Shown one piece after another: positions 27,484 through 36,886 of a stretch of 64,000 nucleotides of DNA. The notes under the pieces are model-generated. The model saw only the letters and a program-made list of their open reading frames with translations, had not been told where the DNA came from and ran no database searches. The position numbers and the translations under genes were made by a program. The stretch's first letter is position 1. The number at the start of each line of letters is the position of its first letter. Source of the stretch: Arthrobacter sp. Y81 (GTDB lineage Bacteria; Actinomycetota; Actinomycetes; Actinomycetales; Micrococcaceae); assembly GCF_002929335.1 (NCBI RefSeq), contig NZ_PJIL01000003.1, positions 186,001-250,000 on the forward strand. The letters are read 5' to 3'.

Positions 27484-29493
27484 CTAGCTGGTCCGGTTGC
27501 GGACGGCTTCGACAATCCTCTGGACGGCCTCGGCCACCGGCACCCCGTTGTCCTGGCTGCCGTCGCGGAACCGGAACGACACGGCTCCGGCCTCGGCGTC
27601 CTCGCCGCCGGCGATCAGCACGAACGGGATCTTGTCTTTGCTGGCGGTGCGGATCTTCTTCGGGAAACGGTCCGAGGAGATGTCCACCTCGGCCCGGATG
27701 CCGGCCGCCTTGAGCTGGCCGACGACGTCGAACATGTAGTCGTTGAAAGCTTCGGCGACCGGGATGCCCACCACCTGCACGGGTGCCAGCCACGCCGGGA
27801 AGGCGCCGGCGTAGTGCTCGGTCAACACACCCATGAACCGCTCCACGGAACCGAACAGGGCGCGGTGGATCATCACCGGGCGCTGACGGGTGCCGTCGGC
27901 GGCCTGGAATTCGAGTTCGAAGCGCTCAGGCAGGTTGAAGTCCAGCTGGATGGTGGACATCTGCCAGGTGCGGCCGAGGGCGTCCTTTGCCTGGACCGAG
28001 ATCTTGGGGCCGTAGAACGCGGCTCCGCCCGGATCCGGAATGAGCTCCAGGCCGGAGGCTTCGGCCACTTCGGCAAGGGTCCGGGTGGCTTCCTCCCAGG
28101 TGGCGTCGTCGCCCACGAACTTGTCTTCGTTCTTGGTCGAGAGCTCCAGGTAGAAGTCATCCAGGCCGTAGTCCTTGAGGAGGCCCAGCACGAAGTTCAG
28201 CGTGGTGGTGAGCTCGTCTTTCATCTGCTCGCGGGTGCAGTAGATGTGTGCGTCGTCCTGTGTCATGCCGCGCACGCGGGTCAGGCCGTGCACCACGCCG
28301 GACTTTTCGTACCGGTACACCGAACCGAATTCGAACAGCCGCAGGGGCAGTTCGCGGTAGGAGCGTCCCCGGGAGCGGAAGATCAGGTTGTGCATGGGGC
28401 AGTTCATCGGCTTCAGGTAGTAGTCCTGGCCGGGCTTGCGCACGGTGCCGTCCTCGTTCAGTTCCGCATCGATGTGCATCGCCGGGAACATGCCCTCCTT
28501 GTACCAGTCCAGGTGGCCCGAGACTTCGTAGAGGTGCCCCTTGGTGATGTGCGGGGTGTAGACGAACTCGTAGCCGGCGTCCACGTGGCGCTGGCGGGAG
28601 TAGTCCTCCATGGCCTTGCGGATGATGCCGCCCTTGGGGTGGAACACCGGCAGGCCGGAACCCAGCTCGTCCGGGAAGGAGAACAGGTCCAGCTCGGCGC
28701 CCAGCTTGCGGTGGTCGCGGCGCTCGGCCTCGGCGATGCGCTCCTGGTAGGCCTTGAGGGCGTCCTTGGTGGGCCAGGCAGTGCCGTAGATGCGCTGCAG
28801 CTGCTGGTTGTTCTGGTTGCCCAGCCAGTAGGCGGCCGAGGACCGGGTCAGGGCGAAGGCATTGGAGATGAGCTTGGTGTTGGGCAGGTGCGGGCCGCGG
28901 CACAGGTCGCACCAGACGGTGTCGCCGCTCTTGCGGTCCACATTGTCGTAGATGGTGATGTCTCCGGCACCGACCTCTACGTTGACCCCTTCGCCGGCGT
29001 CCGCGGCGTCGTTCTTCCTGCCCAGCAGTTCGAGCTTGTAGGGCTCGGCCTTCATCGCTTCGCGTGCCTCGTCCTCGGACACCACGCGGCGGACGAACTT
29101 CTGGTTCTGGTTGATGACCTTGAGCATCATCTTTTCCAGGGCCTTCAGGTCCTCCGGGGTGAACGGCTCAGCGACGTCGAAGTCGAAGTAGAAGCCGTCA
29201 GTGATGTAGGGGCCGATGCCCAGCTTGGCGTCCGGGCGCAGCTGCTGCACGGCCTGGGCCATGACGTGGGCAGTCGAGTGCCGGAGGACATTGAGGCCGT
29301 CCGGGGAATCGATGGTGACACCTTCGATGTCCGCTCCGTCGGGGAGCGGCTGGTCCAGGTCTTTCAGTTCGCCATTTACACGGGCAACAACGACGTCGCG
29401 GCGCTCAAAGAAGAGTTCCGCGCCGGTGGTCCCGGTAGTCACCTTGGTCTCTTCGCCGTCGACGATGAGGGTGATCTTCTGGGCATCTGACAC
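27484..29493 (-). CDS. thrS: Threonyl-tRNA synthetase
   Basis: Charges tRNA-Thr. 669 residues: TGS domain (about 1-65), editing/SAD domain (about 75-230, with [20 protein letters not shown] and C-R-G-P-H), class II catalytic core (about 265-560) including zinc ligands in [11 protein letters not shown] and motif 2 ([14 protein letters not shown]), and a C-terminal anticodon-binding domain. GTG 29493 follows TAGGAG. First gene of the thrS-HIT-pgsA operon. Confidence 0.97.
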   Translation of the reverse strand: MSDAQKITLIVDGEETKVTTGTTGAELFFERRDVVVARVNGELKDLDQPLPDGADIEGVTIDSPDGLNVLRHSTAHVMAQAVQQLRPDAKLGIGPYITDGFYFDFDVAEPFTPEDLKALEKMMLKVINQNQKFVRRVVSEDEAREAMKAEPYKLELLGRKNDAADAGEGVNVEVGAGDITIYDNVDRKSGDTVWCDLCRGPHLPNTKLISNAFALTRSSAAYWLGNQNNQQLQRIYGTAWPTKDALKAYQERIAEAERRDHRKLGAELDLFSFPDELGSGLPVFHPKGGIIRKAMEDYSRQRHVDAGYEFVYTPHITKGHLYEVSGHLDWYKEGMFPAMHIDAELNEDGTVRKPGQDYYLKPMNCPMHNLIFRSRGRSYRELPLRLFEFGSVYRYEKSGVVHGLTRVRGMTQDDAHIYCTREQMKDELTTTLNFVLGLLKDYGLDDFYLELSTKNEDKFVGDDATWEEATRTLAEVAEASGLELIPDPGGAAFYGPKISVQAKDALGRTWQMSTIQLDFNLPERFELEFQAADGTRQRPVMIHRALFGSVERFMGVLTEHYAGAFPAWLAPVQVVGIPVAEAFNDYMFDVVGQLKAAGIRAEVDISSDRFPKKIRTASKDKIPFVLIAGGEDAEAGAVSFRFRDGSQDNGVPVAEAVQRIVEAVRNRTS

Positions 29494-29626
29494 GGGTGTC
29501 TCCTATTCAAAGTTAAGGCTTCGTAGCTTGTGGCGTACGGGGACCACAGCCAGCCTCGTCCATGCTATCGGTTGGGAGATAGGCCGACCAAAGCGGCACG
29601 TGCCGCTCACTGTCCTGAGGTGCAGG

Positions 29627-32600
29627 TCAGCTGCCCAGTCCGGTGATGGCCAGGTTGCGGCTGATTCCATCCAATGGCCCCTGTAACTGCAGGTCCTGTT
29701 CCCTCTGGTCAGTGGATTGTTTTTCCGGGAACGGCAGCGTCTCGGTGCGGCTGAGGTCCCAGGCCATGGTGGCACTGATGCTGATTCCGCGGGGTCCGGT
29801 CCGGCGGGTGTTGCCCCGGATAAGGAGCAGCCGGGTGCCGAACAGCAACGGGCCGGCCAGCTCCTGGGCTTCGTGGAAGAACACTGAGTCCACGCAGCCG
29901 GTGCCGTCATCGATACTGATGAACACCACGCGGCGGCCTCCCCGCATAGGCGGAGTCTGGGTGGCGATCCGGACACCGGCGACCAGCACTTCAGTGCCGT
30001 TCCGGAGCCCCAGGAGCTTATCCGCCGTGGTGACGCCCAGCCGGTCCAGCAGGGGCCGGTGGCTGGACATCAGGTGTTCACTGACATCCACCGCCATCAG
30101 GTCAAGTTCAGCCCTGACGTTCTCCACCATGGTGGGTGCGGGAAGTTCAGCTTTCAGGTTCCTGAGTTCAACATCGCCCAGGGGCAGGGAAAGCTGGCCG
30201 TCTATGACCTCAACGCCTTTCTTGGAAGGACGGTTCTGGAGGGCCTGCAGGTGTTGGACGAGGTCAGCCCTGTTGGCTGCTCCCCCGGACTCCCGATGCA
30301 GTGAGTCGAATGCTCCCAGCTGGGCAAGCCGTTTGATGCTTGGCTTACTCAGCCGGGAGCGGGCACGAAGGTCGGCCAGCGAGTCATAGGGCTGCCCTGC
30401 CACGATCCTTTTGAGTTCAGCACCGGAAAGTCCGTAGATGCCGTTCAGGCTTAGCCGGATGCCAAGCTTCCCGCTGTCCGGTCCGGATTCCACACGTTCG
30501 ACGCGATATACCGCCTGGCTCCTGTTGATGTCGAGGGGCAGGATGGGGATCCCCAGCCGCCGGGCTTCAGCCACAAGGAGCCTCTTGGGGTACATGCCCG
30601 GATCGTGTTCCCACAACCCGGCCAGGAAAGCCTCCGGGTGGTGGGCCTTCAGCCAGGCCGACTGATAGGTAGGCACGGCGAAGGCTGCCCCGTGTGCCTT
30701 GCAGAAGCCAAAGCTGCCAAAGGCCTTCAGCGTCCCCCAGACCTTGTCCACCACCTCGGGGGTGTAGCCCCTTGCCCGGGCTTCCTTGCGGAAGAATTCC
30801 TCCACCTTGGGTTCAAGGAACTCGTTCCCCAAGGCTCGGCGGAATTCATCAGCCCGGGCCAGCCCGCACTTTGTCATGACATCGAAGGTCTTCAGGATCT
30901 GTTCGTGGAAGACCGTGACGCCGTGGGTTTCCTGGAGCACGGGCTTGAGGTCCGGATGCGGATAGACCTCAGGCGCAAAACCGTGGCGGTGTTCCAGGAA
31001 GGGGCGCACCATGTCCGATTTCATGGGTCCGGGCCGGAACAGGGAAATGTCGATGATGAGGTCGTTGAATTCCCTCGGCGCCATCTTGCCGATCAGTTCC
31101 CGCTGCCCGGGTGATTCGATCTGGAAACAGCCCAGCGTGTGGGTGCTGCGGATCAGTTCATAGGTTGGTTCGTCATCCAGCGGCACGGCGTTGAGGTCGA
31201 TGTGCCCGTCAGCGGCGATGTAGTCAGGCCCCGTGCCCTCCGGGCCCACCGGATGGGCGCCGGCAGCCACCACCTCGGCCTTGGAGGGGTGCAGCCGGAT
31301 GACCTCCCTGACGGCGAAGGCCATGGCGCTCTGCATCCGGACGCCCAGGACGTCCAGCTTGAGCATGCCCATCGGATCCATGTCGTGTTTGTCGAACTGG
31401 CTCATGGGCAGGCCAAGTCTGCTGGGCTGGACGGGTGTCCGGTCCAGCAGAGTGGCGTCGCCAAGGATCACGCCACAGGGATGCATGGAGATGTGCCTTG
31501 GCAGACGGTCGAGCCTCTCGGTCAGGTCTACGAGCAGGTCCAGCTGCTGGTTTTCTGCGAAATCGCGCTGCTCCACCCGGCCCGCGAATTCCTTCAGCTC
31601 CGGCTTCTCCACCAGGGCTTCACGGAATTTCCTGGCCGAGAAGCGCCACAGCTGCTTGGCGATTTCGCCGATATCGCCGTCGTCCATGCCCAGCGCCAGC
31701 CCGGCGTCGCGGACGGCACCGCGAGCGCGGTACCCGTTCTGCATGCTCATGAGGGTGACCCGTTCCGCCCCGAAGCGGTCAAAGATCCTTCGGTAGACGT
31801 TGTGCCGCTCGGCACTTTCGACGTCGATGTCGATGTCCGGAAGGGTGGCTCTGTCACGGGAGAGGAACCGTTCGAAGATGAGATCGTGCTGCAGGGGGTT
31901 CACCTGGCTGATGTCGATCAGGTAGTTGACCAGGCTGGAGGCGCCGGATCCCCTGGCGGCAGCCCTGACCCCCATATCCAGGATCATTCGGGATACCTCT
32001 GCGACGGTGAGGAAGTAGGAGGCAAAGCCAAGGTTGGCGATAATCCGCAGTTCGTGGTCCAGCCGTGCCCGCAGTTGCGCTTCAGCCCGACCCGATATCC
32101 CAGGGAACCGCCGGACGATTCCCGCCTCGCAGCGTTGGGTCAGCTCAACCAGCGGGTCGCCGTCGATGCCGATGACAGCTGCCTCCGGAACAACGGGCTG
32201 TTTCCATCCCATGTCCGTGACGGGATCCATCCGGCAGCGGTCCGCGAGCGCCTCGGTTTGGCCGAGCAGCCTGGTGAGGTCGGTGGCCCCGTAGCCTGCG
32301 GAATGGATGATCTCCTTGCCGAGCTGGAGCATTTGGGCCGCCGATTTAAGCCAGCCCTGGCCGTTCGGCTGCAGCAGTGGCTCCGCGGTCAGCTCGGGCA
32401 GCGACTTCAGGGTGCGGGCTGAATCCAGGACATCCGCCGTCGCCGCCCCGTCCTCCCCGCAGTACCGCACGGCGTTGGTCAGCACAGCGGGTACGCCGTG
32501 CTCGGCAGCGAGCTTGAGCATGCGCACGGCGTGGGCGGTGCTCAGCGGCTCACCGGGGGCGCTGAGGTGTGACACCACTTCTGCGGCCACTGTGCCCTTG

Positions 32601-33127
32601 GGCATACTCTCCAGCCACTGCTTGAAAAGGGTGCGGGGGCGGAGGTACCGGCGGCCGCCCATTGCCCTCCCGACGTCGGAATCCGGTCCGATCAGGACGG
32701 TCAGGACCGGCTCCAGTGTCTCCGGATGCAGGGTCCTTGAAGCGAGTTCGGCGCGGGTCACCGCAACGGGTACTGCTCCCCCGGCCTTGCCGGAGGTGCG
32801 GGCATGGGCATCCGAAATAAGCCGGCAGAGGGCGCGGTAGCCTGCGCCCTTGTTGTTTCCGTGGGCGAGCACGACGACGCGGCCCGCGAGCTGGGTGCGG
32901 AGGTCGCCGTCGTCGTCGAAGACCGCAAGGTCAACCCCGACGACGGGATCCAGTCCCGCCGCCATGCAGGCTTTGAGGTGTTTGACGGTGCCGTACAGTC
33001 CGTCCCTGTCGGTGCAGGCCAACGCCGTGGCGCCGTCTGCGGCGGCCGACTGCGCCAGCTCATCCGGCCAGGAGACGCCGTAGTGCGCGCTGAAGGCGGT
33101 GGACACGTGGAGATGGGTGAAGCTCAT
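29627..33127 (-). CDS. dnaE2: Error-prone DNA polymerase III alpha subunit DnaE2
   Basis: SOS-induced, proofreading-free polymerase used in lesion bypass and damage-induced mutagenesis. 1166 residues: N-terminal PHP domain (FTHLHVSTAFSAHYG), palm with catalytic acidic residues in LPDIDIDVESA, finger and helix-hairpin-helix regions (HTLGCFQIESPGQ, GIYGLSGAELKRIV) and a C-terminal OB fold (VLVAGVRIATQTPPMRGG). The DnaE2 assignment rests on partnership with the DUF6504 gene, which overlaps it by 4 bases (ATGA), and the SOS box upstream. ImuA'/ImuB partners are not in this window. Confidence 0.93.
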   Translation of the reverse strand: MSFTHLHVSTAFSAHYGVSWPDELAQSAAADGATALACTDRDGLYGTVKHLKACMAAGLDPVVGVDLAVFDDDGDLRTQLAGRVVVLAHGNNKGAGYRALCRLISDAHARTSGKAGGAVPVAVTRAELASRTLHPETLEPVLTVLIGPDSDVGRAMGGRRYLRPRTLFKQWLESMPKGTVAAEVVSHLSAPGEPLSTAHAVRMLKLAAEHGVPAVLTNAVRYCGEDGAATADVLDSARTLKSLPELTAEPLLQPNGQGWLKSAAQMLQLGKEIIHSAGYGATDLTRLLGQTEALADRCRMDPVTDMGWKQPVVPEAAVIGIDGDPLVELTQRCEAGIVRRFPGISGRAEAQLRARLDHELRIIANLGFASYFLTVAEVSRMILDMGVRAAARGSGASSLVNYLIDISQVNPLQHDLIFERFLSRDRATLPDIDIDVESAERHNVYRRIFDRFGAERVTLMSMQNGYRARGAVRDAGLALGMDDGDIGEIAKQLWRFSARKFREALVEKPELKEFAGRVEQRDFAENQQLDLLVDLTERLDRLPRHISMHPCGVILGDATLLDRTPVQPSRLGLPMSQFDKHDMDPMGMLKLDVLGVRMQSAMAFAVREVIRLHPSKAEVVAAGAHPVGPEGTGPDYIAADGHIDLNAVPLDDEPTYELIRSTHTLGCFQIESPGQRELIGKMAPREFNDLIIDISLFRPGPMKSDMVRPFLEHRHGFAPEVYPHPDLKPVLQETHGVTVFHEQILKTFDVMTKCGLARADEFRRALGNEFLEPKVEEFFRKEARARGYTPEVVDKVWGTLKAFGSFGFCKAHGAAFAVPTYQSAWLKAHHPEAFLAGLWEHDPGMYPKRLLVAEARRLGIPILPLDINRSQAVYRVERVESGPDSGKLGIRLSLNGIYGLSGAELKRIVAGQPYDSLADLRARSRLSKPSIKRLAQLGAFDSLHRESGGAANRADLVQHLQALQNRPSKKGVEVIDGQLSLPLGDVELRNLKAELPAPTMVENVRAELDLMAVDVSEHLMSSHRPLLDRLGVTTADKLLGLRNGTEVLVAGVRIATQTPPMRGGRRVVFISIDDGTGCVDSVFFHEAQELAGPLLFGTRLLLIRGNTRRTGPRGISISATMAWDLSRTETLPFPEKQSTDQREQDLQLQGPLDGISRNLAITGLGS

Positions 33128-33456
33128 GCTGATTGCGGCCGGAGGGCATCGTGGATCCGCAGCAGCCTCCAGCGTCCGCTGCTGATGCTCCGTGTCAGGT
33201 CAAGAGTGAGGCTGGTTTCCGGGTCCGGCGCGGCCTTGGCATCGGAAAGCCGGACCTGGACGCGCCAGATCTCGTGATCCACCAGACCCGGACCGGTACC
33301 AAGGGGCGCCCGGGTTTCCTCTGCCCACCACTGGCGCCGTTCATACCAGCGCACGGGTTCGGCGCAGACCGTGTATTGCCTTCCGGCCCAGGTGAGTTCC
33401 AGCGGCTGGCCGGCGGGCGTGCAGATGACATCGACACCCTCGCTGAACATGCCCAT
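33124..33456 (-). CDS. DUF6504-family protein, first gene of the dnaE2 operon
   Basis: 110 residues, soluble. Starts MGMFSEGVDVICTPAGQPLEL and continues with a small beta-rich, Trp-rich domain (TWAGRQYTV, WYERRQWW, HEIWRVQV, SGRWRLLRIHDA). It matches, from memory, the actinobacterial DUF6504 family that accompanies dnaE2. ATG 33456 has an ideal GGAGG site 5 bases upstream, which rules out the longer upstream frame that would run through the SOS box. No enzymatic residues are evident; a structural or accessory role in translesion synthesis is inferred from its operon only. Confidence 0.8.
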   Translation of the reverse strand: MGMFSEGVDVICTPAGQPLELTWAGRQYTVCAEPVRWYERRQWWAEETRAPLGTGPGLVDHEIWRVQVRLSDAKAAPDPETSLTLDLTRSISSGRWRLLRIHDALRPQSA

Positions 33457-33535
33457 GGGCGCCTCCCGGAACACCCTTCCCGCCCCGCAACGGGTGACCG
33501 TGGCGGGTGGCAGGAAGAGACTTGAAATGATTCGT

Positions 33536-33551
33536 TCGAATATATCTTCGA
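33536..33551. promoter_or_regulatory. lexA box: LexA/SOS box controlling the DUF6504-dnaE2 operon
   Basis: TCGAATATATCTTCGA matches the actinobacterial LexA site TCGAAC-N4-GTTCGA at 10 of the 12 specified positions, with symmetrical outer TCGAA/TTCGA. It lies 80 bases upstream of the DUF6504 start on the minus strand, and a TATATT -10-like hexamer lies inside it, so LexA binding would block transcription. Confidence 0.8.
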
Positions 33552-33632
33552 ATAAATCAAGTCTACGCCGGGGCGGTGACAAAACCTAGATCAGGGGTGG
33601 ACGGACGGGAGCGCAGGGGGAAGGATGGAGCC

Positions 33633-34019
33633 ATGAGCTCCCATAACGCACTCCTGAAGCATGTATCCATCGCCGCCAAGGACTCCACCTTGGTGGCGAC
33701 TTTTGCTATAGACGGGAATATCCCCGGGGCGGGCGCCTACGTGGTGGGCCTTGTGGCCGCCACGCCGGATCATTCCCATCAGCGAAGAATGGGAATCGAG
33801 TTCATGAACGGCGAAGCCGTGTCCTTCTATTGCTTCAGCCATGACGGCACCGAGGAGAATTTTGACCTCGGCGGCGTGGAACATTCAGGCAGCACCATTA
33901 CCGGGAATTTTCCCATGAGTACCGTCCTGGGGCTGGAGAAGGGTCACCTCATGACCGCTTTCAGCGAAGCCGACGGCAGGGACTTCCAGGCCAACGTACC
34001 CGTGGAGGAATCCCTCTAG
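33633..34019 (+). CDS. Conserved hypothetical protein
   Basis: 128 residues with no signal peptide or membrane segment. Beta-rich (TLVATFAIDGNIPGAGAYVVGLVAAT, HQRRMGIEFMNGEAVSFY-type strands). No recognisable catalytic motif and no family I can name. ATG 33633 has GATGGAG upstream. Divergent from the dnaE2 operon, convergent with the chorismate mutase gene. Confidence 0.65.
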   Translation: MSSHNALLKHVSIAAKDSTLVATFAIDGNIPGAGAYVVGLVAATPDHSHQRRMGIEFMNGEAVSFYCFSHDGTEENFDLGGVEHSGSTITGNFPMSTVLGLEKGHLMTAFSEADGRDFQANVPVEESL

Positions 34020-34053
34020 ATACGCCCGGACGTCAGCCCGGCATAGCGCCCGC

Positions 34054-34083
34054 GCACAACGCCGCTAGCTGTTGGCGTTGTGC
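34054..34083. terminator. Convergent-gene hairpin at the end of the chorismate mutase gene
   Basis: Perfect 10-bp stem (34054-34063 with 34074-34083) and 10-base loop. It covers the last codons of the minus-strand chorismate mutase gene and lies 35 bases after the plus-strand gene ending at 34019, so it may end transcription from both sides. Confidence 0.55.
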
Positions 34084-34391
34084 ACTTTCATCTCAAGTTC
34101 AGTGAAGGCCGTGATCATGGCACGGTAGGTCTTCTCCACGATGTCCGGGTCGATGTCCTTCTTCTCCGCGGCGGCACGGACATGCTCGATGACCTTCTCC
34201 ACCCGGCCGGGGGCGCGGACCTCTGCGTCATCGCCCTTGAGGGTGCCGGAAATCCGGATCAGGCGTTCACGGCGCGCAATCAGGGTGACGATCTGCTCAT
34301 CAACCTCATCGACGGCCACGCGGACAGCTGCGAGCTGCTCCCTGTCGGCCTGGGCGTCTTTGTCGTGTCCGTGATTTGTGGGCATGTGCAT
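34065..34391 (-). CDS. Chorismate mutase, AroQ type
   Basis: Converts chorismate to prephenate for Phe and Tyr synthesis. 108 residues, all-helical AroQ fold: RVAVDEVDEQIVTLIARRERLI (first long helix with catalytic Arg/Lys positions), APGRVEKVIEHVRAAAE, and the third helix YRAMITAFTELEM. It lacks a signal peptide, so it is cytosolic. The N-terminal 15 residues (HMPTNHGHDKD) are non-conserved. Its ATG is only 14 bases from the divergent VOC gene, leaving no room for a normal leader. Confidence 0.87.
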   Translation of the reverse strand: MHMPTNHGHDKDAQADREQLAAVRVAVDEVDEQIVTLIARRERLIRISGTLKGDDAEVRAPGRVEKVIEHVRAAAEKKDIDPDIVEKTYRAMITAFTELEMKVHNANS

Positions 34392-34405
34392 GACAGTATC
34401 TAAGA

Positions 34406-34828
34406 ATGCAGCCTCGAGTCGACTTCATTTCACTTGGCGTCCGTAGTGTTGACGCCGCACGCAGGTTCTACGTCAACGGCCTGGGTTGGCCGGTGCACCG
34501 GGAAGTCCCCGGCGACGTGGTGTTCATCCAGGCAAACCACGGCCTCATTCTTTCCCTCTGGGATGCAGGCCAGATGCAGGCCGAGGCTTCCGTGGACAGC
34601 CCCGCCGGGATCCCCTGCATCACCCTGAGCCACAACGTTGGCAGCGCGGCGGACGTTGACCGGGTCATGGCTGAAGCCGAGGCCGCGGGGGCAACGGTCG
34701 TGGGCCGGCCGAAAACCCAGCCGTGGGGCGGTTACACCGGGTACTTCGCGGATCCGGACGGCTTCCGCTGGGAAATCGCCTTCAATCCCACGTGGTCGGT
34801 TGACGCCGGCGGCACAGTCACGGTCTGA
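34406..34828 (+). CDS. VOC (glyoxalase/bleomycin-resistance) family protein
   Basis: 140 residues, two beta-alpha-beta-beta-beta modules: VDFISLGVRSVDAARRFYVNGLGW (module 1) and VDRVMAEAEAAGATVVGRPKT with YTGYFADPDGFRWEIAFNP (module 2), the latter giving a metal-ligand Glu. Substrate unknown. Starts at ATG 34406 without a clear Shine-Dalgarno; divergent from the chorismate mutase gene. Confidence 0.85.
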   Translation: MQPRVDFISLGVRSVDAARRFYVNGLGWPVHREVPGDVVFIQANHGLILSLWDAGQMQAEASVDSPAGIPCITLSHNVGSAADVDRVMAEAEAAGATVVGRPKTQPWGGYTGYFADPDGFRWEIAFNPTWSVDAGGTVTV

Positions 34829-34851
34829 GGCGCGCCCAAAAAGTCTCCCGC

Positions 34852-35598
34852 CTAGAACAGGCCTGCCACGGGCTGGATGAGTTCCGCTGAATCATTCCTG
34901 ACGTTCCCGACGGCGGTGCCAACGGCATCGATCGTCCAGCCTTCGGCGACGTCGTGCGCCCCTGCCCTCACCAGGTCCACCAGACCGGCGGCGTCATCCG
35001 CCTGGGGGTCCAGCCATGCCTGCATGGTGGTGCGGTCCATGGGCAGCGGCACCCGGTCGTGCAGGGCAGTAAGCTCGGCGAGGATCCCGCCGGCATAGCC
35101 CTCGGGCGGCGAGTCGGTGGTCATGATGGAGGTGGACAACATCCAGCGGTGCGGGTCGCCCTCGGGCTTGGACGGATCCTTCCACCACTCATACAGCCCG
35201 GCGAACACCAGCGGCATGCCGTCCTTCGGGTGCACGTAATAGGGCTGCTTGCTGCGCCCCTCACCCTTCCATTCGTAATAGCCGTCCGCCGGCACAGCGC
35301 AGCGTCTTGACCTCGTTGCCTTGCGGAAGGCCGGTTTCTCCAGGACGCTCTCGCTCCGCGCATTGATCATTTTCGAGCCGATGGAAGGATCCTTGGCCCA
35401 GGAGGGCACGAGTCCCCAGCGGGCCACGTGCAGCTGCCGGACCGGGCTGCCGTCCACCAGCCGCTCCAACAGGATGGGCACATCAGCGGTAGGGGCCACA
35501 TTCCACGACGGCGGAACCACAAGCTCCTCTTCCAATTCAGCGTCAAACTCTGCCAGCAGGTCCCCGACCGCCCTGGCCATCACATAGCGTCCACACAT
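34852..35598 (-). CDS. SRAP/HMCES-type abasic-site-protecting protein (YedK-like)
   Basis: Forms a covalent thiazolidine link to abasic sites in single-stranded DNA through its N-terminal cysteine. 248 residues. Cys2 follows the initiator Met (MCGRYVM), Asn33 is in SWNVAPT, Glu109 in PADGYYEW and His180 in LTALHDRVPLPM, so all known active-site positions are present. Start ATG 35598 is required to expose Cys2. It is unlinked to the dnaE2 operon but only 2 kb from it. Confidence 0.92.
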   Translation of the reverse strand: MCGRYVMARAVGDLLAEFDAELEEELVVPPSWNVAPTADVPILLERLVDGSPVRQLHVARWGLVPSWAKDPSIGSKMINARSESVLEKPAFRKATRSRRCAVPADGYYEWKGEGRSKQPYYVHPKDGMPLVFAGLYEWWKDPSKPEGDPHRWMLSTSIMTTDSPPEGYAGGILAELTALHDRVPLPMDRTTMQAWLDPQADDAAGLVDLVRAGAHDVAEGWTIDAVGTAVGNVRNDSAELIQPVAGLF

Positions 35599-35637
35599 GG
35601 CACCAGCATGCCACCGCCCGCAGTCGGTGTCACCCGG

Positions 35638-35665
35638 CGTCATCGGCCGTCATCGGCCGTCATCG
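35638..35665 (+). repeat. 10-bp tandem repeat, nearly three copies
   Basis: CGTCATCGGC at 35638-35647 and 35648-35657, followed by an 8-base partial copy. Intergenic, between the SRAP gene and the mycoredoxin gene. Confidence 0.7.
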
Positions 35666-35777
35666 TGGGGGACGGGGAGGGCCCGCCGCCGCGGGAATAG
35701 CGGCCACCGGGTTACGGTTGAGGGTAGAGACATCTGCTTTGATTACGACGAGCAACAACGAGCTTGAGGAGAACTCC

Positions 35778-36035
35778 GTGGATTTCACTCCCGAATCCGG
35801 CACCATCACCATGTTTTCGACCACCTGGTGCGGTTACTGCAACCGGCTGAAGAAGCAGCTGGACGCCCAGGGCATCGGTTACACCGAGATCAACATCGAA
35901 GAAGTTGAAGGTACCGCCGATCTCGTGGAGCAGCTCAACGGAGGCAACCGCACCGTCCCCACCGTCCTTTTCCCGGACGGCACCGCCGCCACCAACCCGT
36001 CGGCGGCCGAAGTAAAGAGCCGGCTCGCGGCCTAG
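35778..36035 (+). CDS. mrx1: Mycoredoxin (glutaredoxin-like, CGYC)
   Basis: 85-residue glutaredoxin-fold protein that reduces mycothiol mixed disulfides. The active site is WCGYC (Cys18, Cys21) and TVPTVLFPDG supplies the cis-proline. GTG 35778 (VDFTPESGTITMF) is chosen because GGAG lies 6 bases upstream and it gives the normal mycoredoxin length. Supports a mycothiol-using actinobacterium. A strong terminator follows. Confidence 0.88.
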   Translation: MDFTPESGTITMFSTTWCGYCNRLKKQLDAQGIGYTEINIEEVEGTADLVEQLNGGNRTVPTVLFPDGTAATNPSAAEVKSRLAA

Positions 36036-36066
36036 GCCCCGTCCGGCGTAAAGCTGTTCAAAAAGC

Positions 36067-36096
36067 AAGGCCGGGCACCTGGGTGCCCGGCCTTTT
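36067..36096 (+). terminator. Rho-independent terminator after the mycoredoxin gene
   Basis: Perfect 13-bp arms (36067-36079 with 36082-36094) followed by a short T run (TTTT overlapping the stem end). 32 bases after the mycoredoxin stop codon. Confidence 0.85.
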
Positions 36097-36120
36097 GCAT
36101 GTCCGCCAGCGCACAGGCAG

Positions 36121-36870
36121 TTAGCCGCGCAGGCTGGCGAAGTCCGCATACTCCAGCTGCGCGTACCCGGCATACGTGTCAATAACCGCCGCCTCGACTG
36201 CCGCAACGTCGAGTCCCGGGACGAGGTCGTCGACGGCGCCCGCAGTGGCCGGGTCCCAGTCCAGTCCAAGGGCGGCATAGCTGGCTTCCAGAACACGGCG
36301 GATCGGCCCGGAGTTTTCCACCACGATGACCGAGCTGAACAGCCACCCGCCGGACACAACGCGCTGGGCTGTGCCGATCAGTTTGACCCTGTGCTGCGGA
36401 TCGGCCGGGTCCTGGCCGTGGACGCTGAACTCCCCCGGACAGTACTCGCCCGGGATTTCACCGACGGCGGCGTGGACTCCCGCACTGCGGAGGGCACCCG
36501 CCAGCATCTCGCCGAAGAAGGCGAAACGCCCTTTGGCGCCGGCGATGGCGTCGGCATGCGGTTCCACGTGATCGACGATCAGTGTTCCCTCGTGGTAAGC
36601 CGCCGCCCGGCCGCCGGCCTTCCGGACCAAGGGCTCAAAACCGAGCTCCCGGCAGGCCCGGGCCGCTGCCTCAAAGCCGGGGAGGTGCGCGTCCCGCTGG
36701 CCGAAGGCCACTGTGGGCGCCGGACGGTACAAACGCAGGGTCGGGCCGGTCCTGCCGGTCTTGGCCATCCCCAGCAGTTCAATGCCGAATTCCAGGTCCC
36801 GGGCCGCCCCCAGCGACTCCTCCTGCCGGACGATGGTCAGCGTGGCTGGTGCGCCGGCCGCGTGCTGCAT
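36121..36870 (-). CDS. Lipoate-protein-ligase-A-like protein
   Basis: 249 residues of the biotin/lipoate ligase fold: LRLYRPAPTVAFGQRDAHLPGF, LVRKAGGRAAAYHEGTLIVD-type substrate loops (RR/GG-A motif variant KAGGRAA), and HRVKLIGTAQRVVSGGWLFS with the conserved lysine. It could attach lipoate or octanoate, or act as an amidotransferase relative. Start ATG 36870 has GGGAG upstream. Divergent from the DUF2177 gene with only 16 bases between start codons. Confidence 0.78.
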   Translation of the reverse strand: MQHAAGAPATLTIVRQEESLGAARDLEFGIELLGMAKTGRTGPTLRLYRPAPTVAFGQRDAHLPGFEAAARACRELGFEPLVRKAGGRAAAYHEGTLIVDHVEPHADAIAGAKGRFAFFGEMLAGALRSAGVHAAVGEIPGEYCPGEFSVHGQDPADPQHRVKLIGTAQRVVSGGWLFSSVIVVENSGPIRRVLEASYAALGLDWDPATAGAVDDLVPGLDVAAVEAAVIDTYAGYAQLEYADFASLRG

Positions 36871-36886
36871 CTTGCTAAGCTCCCTT

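Noticed and set aside
27346..29490. 714-codon plus-strand reading frame opposite thrS
   Set aside because: thrS on the other strand is unmistakable; the opposite frame has no recognisable domain.
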